Source: Citrus sinensis (lineage: Eukaryota > Streptophyta > Magnoliopsida > Sapindales > Rutaceae). Taken from it: a stretch of DNA of 64,000 nucleotides. This document shows, in pieces, positions 22,761 through 33,965 of the stretch. The notes beneath the pieces were generated by a model, which did no database searches, had not been told where the DNA came from, and was given only the letters and a program-made list of their open reading frames with translations. The stretch spans positions 22,946,501 to 23,010,500 of the forward strand of contig NC_068561.1 in the NCBI RefSeq assembly GCF_022201045.2, in the 5' to 3' direction. The position numbers were made by a program, and so were the translations under genes. How positions within the stretch are numbered: position 1 is the first letter of the stretch; each line of letters starts with the position of its first letter.

Positions 22761-24476
22761 TGTATCCATCTTTGTCATTAAAAAATAAGGGTAAATAAAG
22801 AAGCGTCAATAAAAAAATTAGTCTTCTTATTAATGAATGAAATATTTTCAAAACCGTAAAGGCAAATTGAACATTTAAATATTGTCATTTAAAAAAAAAA
22901 GGAAAAACATTCTTCTTTTGCTTTTTTTAATTTTGAAAGGAAAAGTCGACGGAAAAGGAAGGAAATCCTGAAATGAACAAGATTGGGACTCTTGGGCAGC
23001 TATCAAAGATTGATGTCTTAATGGTACAAATATATCCATAACCATAAGTAACTAATATCCATAACTAATGGATTCGAGCGTTCGACTACCTTTCATTCCT
23101 TGAGATTCGTTTTACAACTAGGAAAAGTCCTAACTGCCATTCATGTTCGCAAGTAGAAGATCCGCAAGAAAATCTTAGCTGTTTACAAATTCGCTTTCTG
23201 ATTGGTTGAGGTCCTGCAATACTACAATAATACACCGCCATATTCATGGACCCTACCCTTTGTGTTGACTGGAACTCGTACTCCTGAGGAGCACAGGAAA
23301 ATTCGTTCCTACACTAGAAATCTGAGATGTGACGTGTCAACAGCTCGTTGGTTAGACGTCATGTTTGGGAGAGGGCAGTTTTCTTGATCTATTACTGGTA
23401 GTGACCACAACAAACGGCTACTTTTTTAGAGTGGGGCCCACGCGGTCCCCAGTCACGTTCTCCTACTTTCAAACCAAATAAAAAATAAAAAATCAAATAT
23501 TAACAATAATAATAAATAGTAAACAAATCAGAACCCTCGTTTACTTTTCTTTTTGTCCTTTTTTTTTTTTTACCATGAGGATTATCCCAAGCACTTATAA
23601 AAATATTTAAAGTTCAAATAGTTAGTATAAGTTTATGATAATATCTCATACAACAATCTCAAATTTTAATTTTATATCAATTAACAACTCTTTTATTAAT
23701 TTTATTGGCGACTATAAAATAATTTTAGACAAATTTTACTTCTAAATTTATTTAAGAAGATATAATGATATTTTGAGAGACTTTAGAAGTAAAATAATCT
23801 TTTATCTTATATTCTTTAATGATAATTGATAGAGTCAACGAAAAAATAATTAGTTGATATAAAACTAAAACTTAAGAATTGTTTTAAGATTTTATCACAA
23901 CTTACCGTGACTATTCACACTTTGGATATTGTTGAGGAGGTTAGGGTATAATTTATATTCAACATCACATCGTCACATTATTCACAATAAAAAATCTAAT
24001 TGACTAATTTAAATAAATTCTATTAAGACACAATCTTTTTACCTCTATTAATATTAGAGAGAATTTATGAAAGAAGAAATCTATCAATCCTTACCTCCTT
24101 ATAAAAGCAAAATAATAGAAGGTAAGCCTCACATATAGACTCATTGGAGCTATTTTACAAATACAAGAAAGTCAGCGCAAATGGAGTTGTTGAAAACAAG
24201 TCACTTTTGAACTAGATTTGCTCACTGTACAAACAAAAATCAGCTACTATCATAAGCGAATTTAATGGCATGAGGTATAGCTTCATAGTTGGCAGAAAAA
24301 AGTTAGAGCTATAAAACCCAAAGATTGGCGAAAGCATGTCAAAACTCGGCCACAACATCACATTGATTTACACGTAACACCAATAGTAAACGAAAGGCCT
24401 GAATTACATTTTAATATATAGCCCATCCATATTAGCTTAAAATTTTTTTTTTAAAAAAATGTCAAACATATTGGCC
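22761..24476. other. Intergenic, no gene seen
   Basis: AT-rich DNA. A slightly GC-richer patch at about 23050-23460 has a 61-codon ORF with no recognisable family. Nothing further is supported. Confidence 0.5.
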
Positions 24477-24479
24477 TTA

Positions 24480-24752
24480 GGGTGCGTTTGGGAGTGATGT
24501 TGGGCAGCTGTAGCTTTTAAGCTACAGCACTAAAGTGTTTGGTAAACACTAGCTGCTGTAGCTTTTAAGTTATGTTAATATAATTTTTCACTTTTATAAT
24601 ATAAAATTTATTATATCTTTAATAATTTTGATAAAATTATTATTTAAAATTTATATTTATTATATATTATTAACTTTTGTTTTATAATTACAGCTTTTTT
24701 TTCACAGCAGTTGTAGCTTAAAAGCTACAGCACCTCAATCCCAAACGCACCC
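24480..24752. mobile_element. Tourist-like (PIF/Harbinger) MITE, 273 bp
   Basis: Terminal inverted repeats GGGTGCGTTTGGGA and TCCCAAACGCACCC are perfect over 14 bp and continue in GCTGTAGCTTTTAAGCTACAG-like subterminal palindromes. The flanks are TTA on both sides (24477-24479 and 24753-24755), the 3-bp TWA duplication of PIF/Harbinger elements. No coding capacity. Confidence 0.88.
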
Positions 24753-24959
24753 TTAATCATCTAACTCAAAATAGGAAGCTGTCAACGCATGGAAGTGAAT
24801 TTATCCAATAGCTAGTGGATTCCGTAACAATGAAATCTCAAGCATTTTAGTCATAAGTAACTACTCACCTATCCTCAGTGAATATTCTAAGATGGTTCAA
24901 AAGATAAATTTTTAAATGCACGTATAAGTTATCAGAGAATTACACACATATATATATAT

Positions 24960-25143
24960 AGTAATGATACAGCCACAAACTCTTGTACAAAATTATTTTG
25001 TACAAACTGATGTGGCATGATAAGATTGATTAAATTAAATATCACTTGGCCCACATAATTTGTTTTTATTAATTTATATTTTCATTCAACCAATGAATTA
25101 ATGCCACGTCAGTTTGTACAAGAGTTTGTGACTGTATCATTAC
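24960..25143. mobile_element. Short MITE in a TA-rich site (184 bp)
   Basis: Inverted repeats begin AGTAATGATACAGCCACAAA and end with the complement (TTTGTGACTGTATCATTACT), extending through CTCTTGTACAAA. It sits within TA dinucleotide runs (24945-24959 and 25147-25168), so the target duplication cannot be read. Superfamily unresolved. Confidence 0.75.
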
Positions 25144-25168
25144 TCGTATATATATATATATATATATA

Positions 25169-26005
25169 ATCCAACCAAACATGGATAATGCCATAAGTAG
25201 CACTAACCACAGCCTCTTCTTCTTTTTGAGAAGAACAAACATTAAAATTTGAAAAATTGCATGTCAAAATCCATGCCGAAACCTTTGTCTTTGATCAATT
25301 TTAATTTGAAGTAACCAAAATGGGCTCAGAGAAACATCAAATGTTTTACAGTCTTTGACTGGAACGTAATCTCTGTAACTGAAAGCATACAATTATATTA
25401 CAATATACGATGCATTGCACCTCCATTTCTAATCGAGCGGTTAATAAATAAATTAAATGAACGAAAACGTCATCGTATTGGGGGTTAGATCATTGCGTTA
25501 TGGGTTTTGATAGTACGTGCTAACAAAATACAAGACAGGGACTGGCTGGCGGAGAAGAAGAGTGTTGTTAAGGAACCAACAATGAACAATCTGAGATGGA
25601 TGGATATTAAATAAATAAATAGGCTATGAATACATGTCGCACGTGCCTTTTGTGAATGCACTAATCTATGCCGGGCAACAGCTGCGATTATGAATTTCTT
25701 TTTCCACCAACTATGGGCACCGTCCATCGCACTTTATGTGACCGACTGATCATCGTCCACGTTTCTCACGGGGCCCGCTTCAGTATCAAAGGATAGTTGG
25801 CCCCACAAAATATGTGGATATGATAGTGATGTATAACAAAATATTTAGTCAAAATTGTTCTATTACGGTTTTAAACTTATGATAGTACTCACTCTGCAAT
25901 TTCTTACATGGTGAGATGATAAACATCATCTAAAATAAATACTACTTATTTTGTTTTTTTTAAAAAAAGATTTTTTTAATATTTTTTAAAATTATTTGAA
26001 AATAA
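25169..26005. other. Intergenic, no gene seen
   Basis: AT-rich spacer. The minus-strand 80-codon ORF at 25485-25727 shows no known domain. No element ends were found. Confidence 0.5.
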
Positions 26006-26587
26006 AAATTTAATGCTTATTTAATCCATATATTTTAAGTAAGTATTCGTAGAATCACTATATTTAAAAAAATATCTTAAGATATTCTTATTATTAAATA
26101 TGTTATATTTCTACTATACTTTTATTTTCTTTTATAATAATACTCTTACAATAATATTCTTGGGATATTAATGAAAAAAATGATAATTTATTAAATTAAT
26201 CTTCAAAGTATCATAAAAATTTACACATTATTATTATGGTAAATTAATTTTTTATAAAATAATTTCTAGTAAGATTATTGTAAGGATATAAAACATTGTC
26301 TTAGGCTAGCTAATATTAATTAATTTATAAATAATTATTAGAAAGATCACTGTACAAGTACAAATATTTAAAAATATTGATATTTATTAATTAATTTGCC
26401 AATAAATAGTTATTCGTTATTTTTAAGAGATAAATTAATCAACATCAACACTATTGTTGCAAAGAGTATTATTGTAAAAGAAAAAAAAGGTAAAGATAAG
26501 AATATAACATATTTAATTATGGAGATGTTATATAAGGACAAAATGGACATTTAACTCAAAATATAAATACTAAACAAACATTTGCCC
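26006..26587. mobile_element. Diverged relative of the 22.1-kb MULE-type MITE
   Basis: The left part has GCTTATTTAATCCATATATTTT, and the right part ends CAAACATTTGCCC after ATATAAATACTAAA, corresponding to the ends of the 22120-22751 element. Internal matches include the same kind of opposed arms (ATTCTTATTATTAAATATGTTATAT with its partner near 26500). The left terminus is eroded and a target duplication is not readable, so limits are approximate. Confidence 0.6.
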
Positions 26588-28030
26588 AAAAAAAAAATTA
26601 CATAATTGATAAACTTTTTCTTAAGTTATATTTGGCCCAATAAATCAATATATAATAATGTTAGAAATTTTAATATTTAAGTTGTAATTTCATAATTTAT
26701 AAACTATTTTTTTTCTCATTGGATTCCATGATGTTATCGTGCACAATAACGGTTTGAAACTATTAAATTAGTGTTGTATGGTATCTGATCCTAATTTTAT
26801 AACGAAAAAACATCCGAAATTTTTTAAGAAGTCTAAAATATTTTGTTGTGTCAGAAAGCATTTTTTTTGGTTCATTTTATCCGTCGTCTTCTTTTGAAAA
26901 AGTCACTTGAATGCCAACGCCTAACAGTTTCGAGAACACAAAAATATAAAATAATTTCGGCCTGTAACATTGTAAATTGCACCGAAAATATTTATCTTCA
27001 CATGATGGTGCCTACATTAATTATGATTATTCATCTGAAGGATTTATCACGCCAAACAAGGCCTCTGGCAACAATCTAATCATAAATGACAGCACCAACC
27101 AAACAGTTGAAAAGTCTCAGGGCCCCCTTTAACCGACATACCCTTAACCCAAAGTAATGATTAGATTGCACTTTCAACAATGAAATGAAGTGATTACAAC
27201 ATTTGAAGTTCTCAACAAACTTGTTGTAATGGGCTTTAAGTAAAAGAAAGCCAGATAAATCTTAGGTAAACTAAATAATAATAATAATAATAATAGTCTG
27301 GGACTGTATAGGCCATGCATACTCCATAGAGTGTGAAAAATGAATCTGCCATAGCCCAGTCACTTTGTATGAAGAACCAGATATTAGCTGTTTCCGTGTA
27401 TTGAGTGAGTTTAGCTGGAAGCCGGCAGGGATGATTGCCTTCACGTTGTATTGATTTTAAGGTTCTCTACAAGATTTTGTAGTTTGTTATTATTTAAATA
27501 ATTCTCCAAATAATGGGCCGTCTAGTTTGATAAATGGTGAAGGCAATAAATATTGTTTATCTGTTTTTTTTTTGGATTGTTTCTTCTTCTTCTTCTTCTT
27601 AATTATAGGAATGAAAAAGTCACGAGGACTTTTTTGAGAAGAAAAATCAATACTTACAATACACATGATCGAGAGAGAGAGAGAGAGGACTCCAACTTCA
27701 ATCCTAATTTATCACTAAACTATCATAAATAGGAAAATTTAATACAATAAACTATCAAATGTACTACAACCAATGGCTTATCTTAATACTTCTAAACCAC
27801 ATTAAAGAAAAGGGGCCAACTTTCTCGAAATGCAAACCCATACGATACGGTAAGTCGGTCACACACACACAGTCAATGTTGTCACACGACGCATTGCACA
27901 ACAAACACGTCCGCGATCAGTCAAAACAGATTATTGATTATTATTATTCTTTATTCTTACATCAGAAGCCCATTTTGGAAATTGGACAGCTGAGAAGAGG
28001 GAGCCTAATAATTTCATAGGATCTACTAAA
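26588..28030. other. Intergenic with three microsatellites
   Basis: AT-rich. Simple repeats: (AAT)n at 27274-27294, (TTC)n at 27581-27600 and (GA)n at 27671-27688. The last 200 bp or so should be the 3' UTR of the small heat-shock gene. No other gene is supported. Confidence 0.5.
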
Positions 28031-29222
28031 CTAGAGCTTGCTAGTGATGTTGATATTTCTAACACTACTCTTCTTGGGATTGGCATCTTTGGGCACAATA
28101 ACGGTAAGAACCCCATTATCCACATGGGCCTTGATTTGATCCAACTTCACATTTTCGGGCAATTCAATTTCCCGAGAAAAGTCTCCTCTTCCGCCAGCAC
28201 GCCTTTCTGCTACATGCCAAACTGTCGCTTTTGTATTTGCCTCCTCTTTATCTTTAGCACCCTCTCCTATTATGCGCAATATGTTCCCGTCTTCAATCTG
28301 ACCTTTATGTTCTCCCTGCTATATCCTGGCCGTTCATTAAAAAGTAAACAGGATATAAAACCCATAAAATAATAAAATTAAAGAAAAATATCCACCGTCC
28401 ACTTATTTTTTACATTTTTTAAAAAAATATATAATTTCTTTATTTTTTAGTTAGAATCCACCTAAAGTTACATTTTGTTTTATTTTTCTACTTCTGTTTA
28501 GAATCCGTTAAGAAAATTAATAGAAACTTAAAAAAATATCATTTTACCCCCCAAAATAAAAATTACAATTTCATCCTAAAAAATGTCAAAATAATAAGAT
28601 TTAATTATGAATATAATTATTGGTATGTTAATGAAGTACAAAAAAATCTTAACTACTAGAGATTATAACTCAATGAATAATAAAACTCTACTTATCTTAA
28701 ATTCAATTGATGGTTTGCGAGATTAGGTTATTTTTAATGCTACTGTTATAATTTAGCATTCTAATTACATAAATATTTTAAAAAAAAACCTGCATTTGAT
28801 GGTTGTGAAATTAATTTCTTTATTGACCAGTGGAGAAAATAATTAGATTTAATCTAATTATTTTTGATAATTTTTAAGATGAAATTGTAATTTTCATTTT
28901 GGGAGTAAAATTATCATTTTTTTAAGTTTCCATTAGTTTTCTTAACAGATTTCAAACGGAAGTAAAAAAGTGAAATAAAATATAATTTTAGGTGAATTTC
29001 AATCAAAAAATATAAAAAACAGATAGACGGTGGATATTTTTCCTAAAATCAATTACAAACGAGACTCCAGGTTGAGTCAGTACTTAGGACGTTGATCTTG
29101 AATATGTGGGCACTTGGGGATTCGACCCAATCCATCAGTGCCGTCGATCCGGACCATTCACGGAAGACGGGAGGGCTCATGAAAAAGCGCCTGAAAGGGT
29201 AGCCAAAAAAGTCACCAGCCAT
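28031..29222 (-). pseudogene. Peroxisomal 15.7-kDa-type small HSP, apparent frameshift
   Basis: Exon 1 (29222-29084) encodes MAGDFFGYPFRRFF... EWSGSTALMDWVESPSAHIFKINV, matching the N-terminus and start of the alpha-crystallin domain. Exon 2 (28325-28031) supplies GYSREN-like text, then IEDGNILRIIGEG, VWHVAERRAG, IELPENVKLDQIKAHVDNGV and LTVIVPKD, and ends in NITSKL, with C-terminal SKL, the type-1 peroxisomal targeting signal. The natural splice enters exon 2 in the frame that reads RYSRENIKV, but about 28299-28302 lacks one base (AAGGTCAGATT where AAGGTNCAGATT is expected), so the reading frame shifts and soon stops. Either the copy is inactive or the base is a sequence error. A MITE occupies most of the intron. 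Without the shift the protein would be about 145 aa, normal for this chaperone. Confidence 0.8.
28382..29043. mobile_element. MULE-type MITE inside the small HSP intron
   Basis: Opposed arms of about 200 bp: the left begins AGAAAAATATCCACCGTCC and the right ends GGTGGATATTTTTCC; the arms also share TTAGGTGAATT/AATCCACCTAA and GGGAGTAAAAT/ATTTTACCCCCC-like text. The flanks TAAAATTAA (28373-28381) and TAAAATCAA (29044-29052) are a 9-bp duplication with one change. Without it the intron would be only about 95 nt, a normal plant size. Confidence 0.85.
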
Positions 29223-29296
29223 TGTTTGATATTGCAATCTTGATTTTGGATTGTGGCGTAAAAGGGGTGGAGGAGCGCGAGGTTTTGTTTGGTTGG

Positions 29297-29304
29297 CTTA
29301 TAAG
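29297..29304 (-). promoter_or_regulatory. TATA-like box of the small HSP gene
   Basis: CTTATAAG lies about 75 bp upstream of the ATG at 29222 and about 30 bp downstream of the heat-shock element, the usual arrangement in plant small HSP promoters. Prediction from position and sequence only. Confidence 0.5.
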
Positions 29305-29334
29305 AACGGAGTTCGAGTAATCGTCGAATGTCCA

Positions 29335-29342
29335 GAATATTC
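29335..29342 (-). promoter_or_regulatory. Heat-shock element core
   Basis: GAATATTC, a perfect GAAnnTTC dyad within CCAGAATATTCTACAAG, about 113 bp upstream of the small HSP start codon. Heat-shock factors bind arrays of nGAAn units, and a further GAA lies at 29326-29328. It supports heat-induced transcription of the adjacent gene. Confidence 0.65.
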
Positions 29343-29419
29343 TACAAGCCTCATCCTCTGTTGTGTATGATATTATTTCTCCGCAAGATCGAAGATGAGC
29401 TCGCAAGTTCTAGAGTTGT

Positions 29420-31495
29420 GAGTGAGCCCATGTGGCCCAGGAATGAGTGATTATGGGCCCAATTCAGACAAATGGGCTGGAGCAAGTCATTACAAGGTCG
29501 TGTGTGCGTACAACTTCCAAGATTGTTGTTTGCATCCCTAATACTAATAATTGAAATAAAAATTAATTCAAACGCTGCCAACGGAACTTTGTTATGACAC
29601 ATTCTAGATGTTTGGTCTTAGAACGAACTGGATCCATCTCCAAGTCATTAAAACAAAAAATATCGACAATGCTCGTAAAGGGAACTTGAATCCCTATCTT
29701 AATAATTGTGAAGGAAAATTATTAAGCTACCACCACACTAATGCGATATGAGTGGTTCCCTTAGATTCCTTGAAAGTTTATAAAGTTGGTTCTCTCTCTT
29801 GCCTTTTTTTTATTGCTCTCATGTTTTCTCTGGGATCCCTGTAGTAGAAATGTTGAAATTTGGAAAACCATATAAATTTAAGCGTTTTAAGTTTTAAGCT
29901 TTTTAAATCCCATAGTTTTAAAGTTTTCTCGAACATTTTCCATATTCTAAAATTTCGGACAAAAAAATTAGTATGCCTTGAAAATACATTATTTAGTAAA
30001 TACACTCATCTCTAAAATGGTCGTTGTCTTTCTTTTTTTTGGTTTCCCCCTAAATTAATGCTAATATATTATAAACATGATGATCGAGAATAAACAAACT
30101 GAAATCAAATTTAAAATAAAAAGAATCCGGTTCTTTCTGCATGCATGAAATGATTCACATCCACACATCGGATATTCATGAATATGCATTATCAATTGAT
30201 TAGCATTACTTTAATGGTTTGTCTGTTTAAGGCAATAATTCTTCTACAGGCTATATATCACTTCCCACTTTATCACCTTTACAATAAAATTATGTTTGAG
30301 TCTGAAAGCATTCATCTCCTTTTCCTTTCTTTCTTCTACTTCCTTAACCTACAAGCTCATGTCACATACAAAATATAAATGCACTATTGATCCTTTTGGA
30401 AGTCTCGTACTCTAGCATAATTATTGGTTGCATAAAGACAAAGTCTTCAATCTATAACAAGCATGGTGATGGGTGTATTCGATGCTTTACAAGATGTCAA
30501 AAGAATCAACTTTTAAGTGATCATAAGCATTAAGCTCTAGGAAAGTAACTTACAGGATATACTGGACGATTATATTTGTTTTATTTCCATGCAACAAGAA
30601 ATTGGTAATCGCTTATAATAAAGAAAGATATGGAGAGAACTCTTTTTCCCCAAAAATTAAACAAAAAAGAGAAGACAATGCAACTTTTGCTTGTCTTCAT
30701 GCCATGCCAACCCGTGAGCCACTGTAATGTTGATCATTTTTCTTAAACTGGTAAGAAAAGGTAATGTCGAATTATTGCAGAAACTCACTGTTTTGTTGCT
30801 GTCTAATTTTTGTTGATAATAAATCAGTCCATAATAAACAAGCGATACATTGCATATGTTTCGGTGAAATGAAACACCGAGATAATTTTTTTTTTTAACA
30901 TTAATCTTTTCTTGTGGATTGTACAAATTTACGGTTCAATAAGAGAAGTATCAAGAAATTAAAGTGAATTCAATCACATGATTCCATGGTAAAAGTAAAT
31001 TACGAGGGATAACTCTAAACTTAGGCGATTTAATTCATAATTAATTTGTATCAAGATATTAAATTCATTTGATAATTTAGATTGTTAGACAAATAGCTCA
31101 ACCAACTCAATCTAAAAGCTTAAGTTGGTAAGTGGGGTTCAGCATTAGTATAAAAACACGTCTTTACAAACCCCTCACATGAAATATGGACAATTTCAGT
31201 TCTAATGGGTCTATCTAGATAATCTATTTTAGGGCAGAGTTTACACGTGGGAGAATCAAATATAAAATCTTAACTCTAATATTATATTAGAGAATTTAAA
31301 TCACTAGACTCAAAACAAGCTTAAATTATTAGTATTGACTATTAAAGATCAATATTAATCATCATATAGAATATATTTCAACTCGAGAATTAGGCTTTTA
31401 ATTTCAAACGATCAAGTTTGGCTTTGAAGCCACTATGAGATAACATGAAACGGACCCAATATATACACTAACAACTGAATGAAGAATTAACTTAA
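29420..31495. other. Intergenic, no gene seen
   Basis: AT-rich spacer upstream of the small HSP gene. ORFs of 60-90 codons on both strands show no known domains. I see no element ends. Confidence 0.5.
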
Positions 31496-32116
31496 GGCGG
31501 CGTTTGTTTTTTAACTTAATGACTTAAAGTGAATTAACTTAATTAATTAAGTTAATTAGAGGTGTTTGTTTTTATAACTTAATGAAACTTTTTTGATAAT
31601 TTTGACTTAATAAAATAAGCCAATTTTTTTTTGCTTTTTACTTAATGAAAAAATCTTAATTAAGTCAATTACTTGCTAATGTCAAAAATATCCCTGCTTT
31701 ATAATTTATTTTTCATGTCTATTCCAAAACTCACCCATAGACATTTACCCCACATAAAAATATCCATGTTTTTTCTTTCTTATATTATATAAGATAAAAT
31801 TTAAAATTTATGGTATTTTATATATTAAAATTCCAAAATAATTATGTATTCACTTGAATATAATTTTACATATAAATATTAAAATATTGTGGTATTTAAT
31901 ATATTATTTATTTGACATTCAAAATTAATAAGGATACAAATGTAAAAGTACATATTTTCAGCTTTTAAAGTTGAAAAAAATAAACTACTTAATACTTATT
32001 TTTCGAGATTCAGACGAAAAAACAAACATATTATTCAGATTCAGATATTCAGATCTATTCAGAATTCAGATTAATTCAGGTCTATTCAGATTTTAGACAA
32101 AAAAACAAACGCCACC
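31496..32116. mobile_element. Tourist-like (PIF/Harbinger) element, 621 bp
   Basis: Ends GGCGGCGTTTGTTTTTT and, at the right, AAAAAAACAAACGCCACC are inverted repeats with one mismatch in the first 17. The flanks are TAA on both sides (31493-31495 and 32117-32119), a TWA-type target duplication. The right part carries tandem ATTCAGAT-type units (about 32034-32095). No transposase. Confidence 0.75.
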
Positions 32117-32832
32117 TAAGTCTTTCTTGCATGATTTCTCGAAAAAAAAAAGCTTAAAAAACGCTTAAAGGAAAAAAAAAATTTGCTTAATTGGTGTGAA
32201 GAACTAGGGGTGTACGGTGTAGGGCTTATGCTCGAGATCTTCCAATTTTCCCAAATCACCACAAAAATCAAAATCTTGTTTACATGACAGCACAAAGGAA
32301 ATTTATAATAAAAGCAAAGATTCATAACTTTAACATGAAATCTAGGAAAGAAGGATGCAGCACTTCATACAGCATGCAACGAGCATTCTTATGCCAATTT
32401 AGTATTCTACATAACATAACATGCATGGATTCGTCGTTGGTGAGACAGGACAGTGATAATGTATTAAAATTTAAAACCCACAAAGCAATTTAAAAAAAAA
32501 GATTATTTTTTTCGTAAAGTTTGATTTGAATATTTTCAGGTACATAAATTGAATCATTGTTATTCATGGTAAAAAAAAAAGATTATATTTAAATTGAATT
32601 GATTACGATGTCAGCATAATCTTACTTTAAATTTCTGAATCGTGAAGTCCGTCTCTGCTTTCTTTCAATTATTACTATTTTTAGTTTTTTTGTTGGTGGC
32701 AGAATTCTTATCCAAATAATAAAAATAATATTCTCTAAATTTTGATGGTACTTGACACCGTTTCTCATAAAGTTTACAATAATTAGTCCATTATATCGAA
32801 CAATCATCCAGTGTTATCAACTTATCATAACT

Positions 32833-33352
32833 CAAACATGGCTACCTCCTCCAAATGGGTGGTATAAGGTGAATGTGGATGCTGCCATCAGACCCTCAAA
32901 TCAGACAGCAGGCCTCGGAGTGGTTATCAGAGACTCGAGAGCAAAGATTGTAGCAGCAGCTGTTCAGAATACCATTTACAAAGGGGATGTGGAATGCATG
33001 GAAGCAGAGGCAATCAATTTTGGCATCCAGGTAGCTCAAAGTACAAATTTTCTGCCAATGATTATAGAGTCAGATTCAAAAGGGGTGGTTGATCTTGCTT
33101 GTAACAGAAAAGGAAGCATAACGGAAATCTTCTGGAAGATAGCCACAATTCAAGATAGCTTAAAGAGGCTAGGTAGGGTGCAAATCCAGCATGTTCCAAG
33201 ATCTTTCAATCGTATTGCTCATGGGCTAGCAAAGAAAGCTTTAGAGTATGTAAGTTCTGCTGTTTGGCTGGGAAATTACCCAGATGAGATTTTGTTGTTA
33301 CTCACTATTGATTCTTAATGAAAGCTTTACTTTCTCTTTCAAAAAAAAAAAA
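32833..33352 (+). mobile_element. 5'-truncated LINE tail with RNase H domain
   Basis: An open frame (to the stop at 33318) reads WLPPPNGWYKVNVDAAI, ECMEAEAINFG, IESDSKGVVDLA and HVPRSFNRIAHGLAKKA: an RVT_3-type RNase H domain with its Asp, Glu and Asp residues in order and the His/Ala motif, found at the C-terminus of plant LINE polyproteins and in genes derived from them. A 3' poly(A) run follows (33341-33353). AACTTATCATAACT occurs just before the element (32819-32832) and just after the poly(A) (about 33352-33365), a 14-bp target duplication. The whole fits target-primed reverse transcription that stopped early. The open frame begins upstream of the element, so its 188-codon ORF is not a real gene start. 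Confidence 0.87.
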
Positions 33353-33365
33353 ACTTATCATAACT

Positions 33366-33965
33366 TATAAGCACTGTATTTATTACAATAGTTTCAAAAT
33401 GAATACATGATTTTGACCGAATTGCTGCTTAAATCACATTAATTAATCAGGCAATCCTCCAATTTCACATCCTCTTGGTGAAGTGAAAGCTTTCTGATTC
33501 AAAAAAAGTGGGAAAAAAAATAGAAATAATTGATAACACAGACACTGGGCCACTTGCTGGAAAATTGCAAGTGAATAAGGAAAGACTGTACAAAATAAAG
33601 GAAAGTTAAAATAATATGAATTGAAATAGGGAAAGGAAACGGCATCTTTCACTTTACAAAAAGAATATGGCAATTTTTTTTTTTCATATTAGACGATACA
33701 ACAAGTGGAGAGGAGAGTGGGATCTTAAAGTTTTTTCGATTTGTTTTTTAATCCCCTCCCTCCTTTTATACTTTTATGGGTACATGCCCCATCTATTGAT
33801 CTTTCCTCGAATCTCGATTAGAAAGATTAATGCAAATAAAATTCGTAAAAGGGCAATAAAGAAATAGGAAAGTTAACACAATGAAAAAAGGTGGGGCGAA
33901 AGAAAAAGGGACTCAAATTAAAGCTGGCTGTGCCTGTTGCTTCAATATTAATTATCATTATTTTT
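33366..33965. other. Spacer downstream of the PDLP gene
   Basis: AT-rich, probably including the 3' UTR of the plasmodesmata-located protein gene. No other coding signal. Confidence 0.5.
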
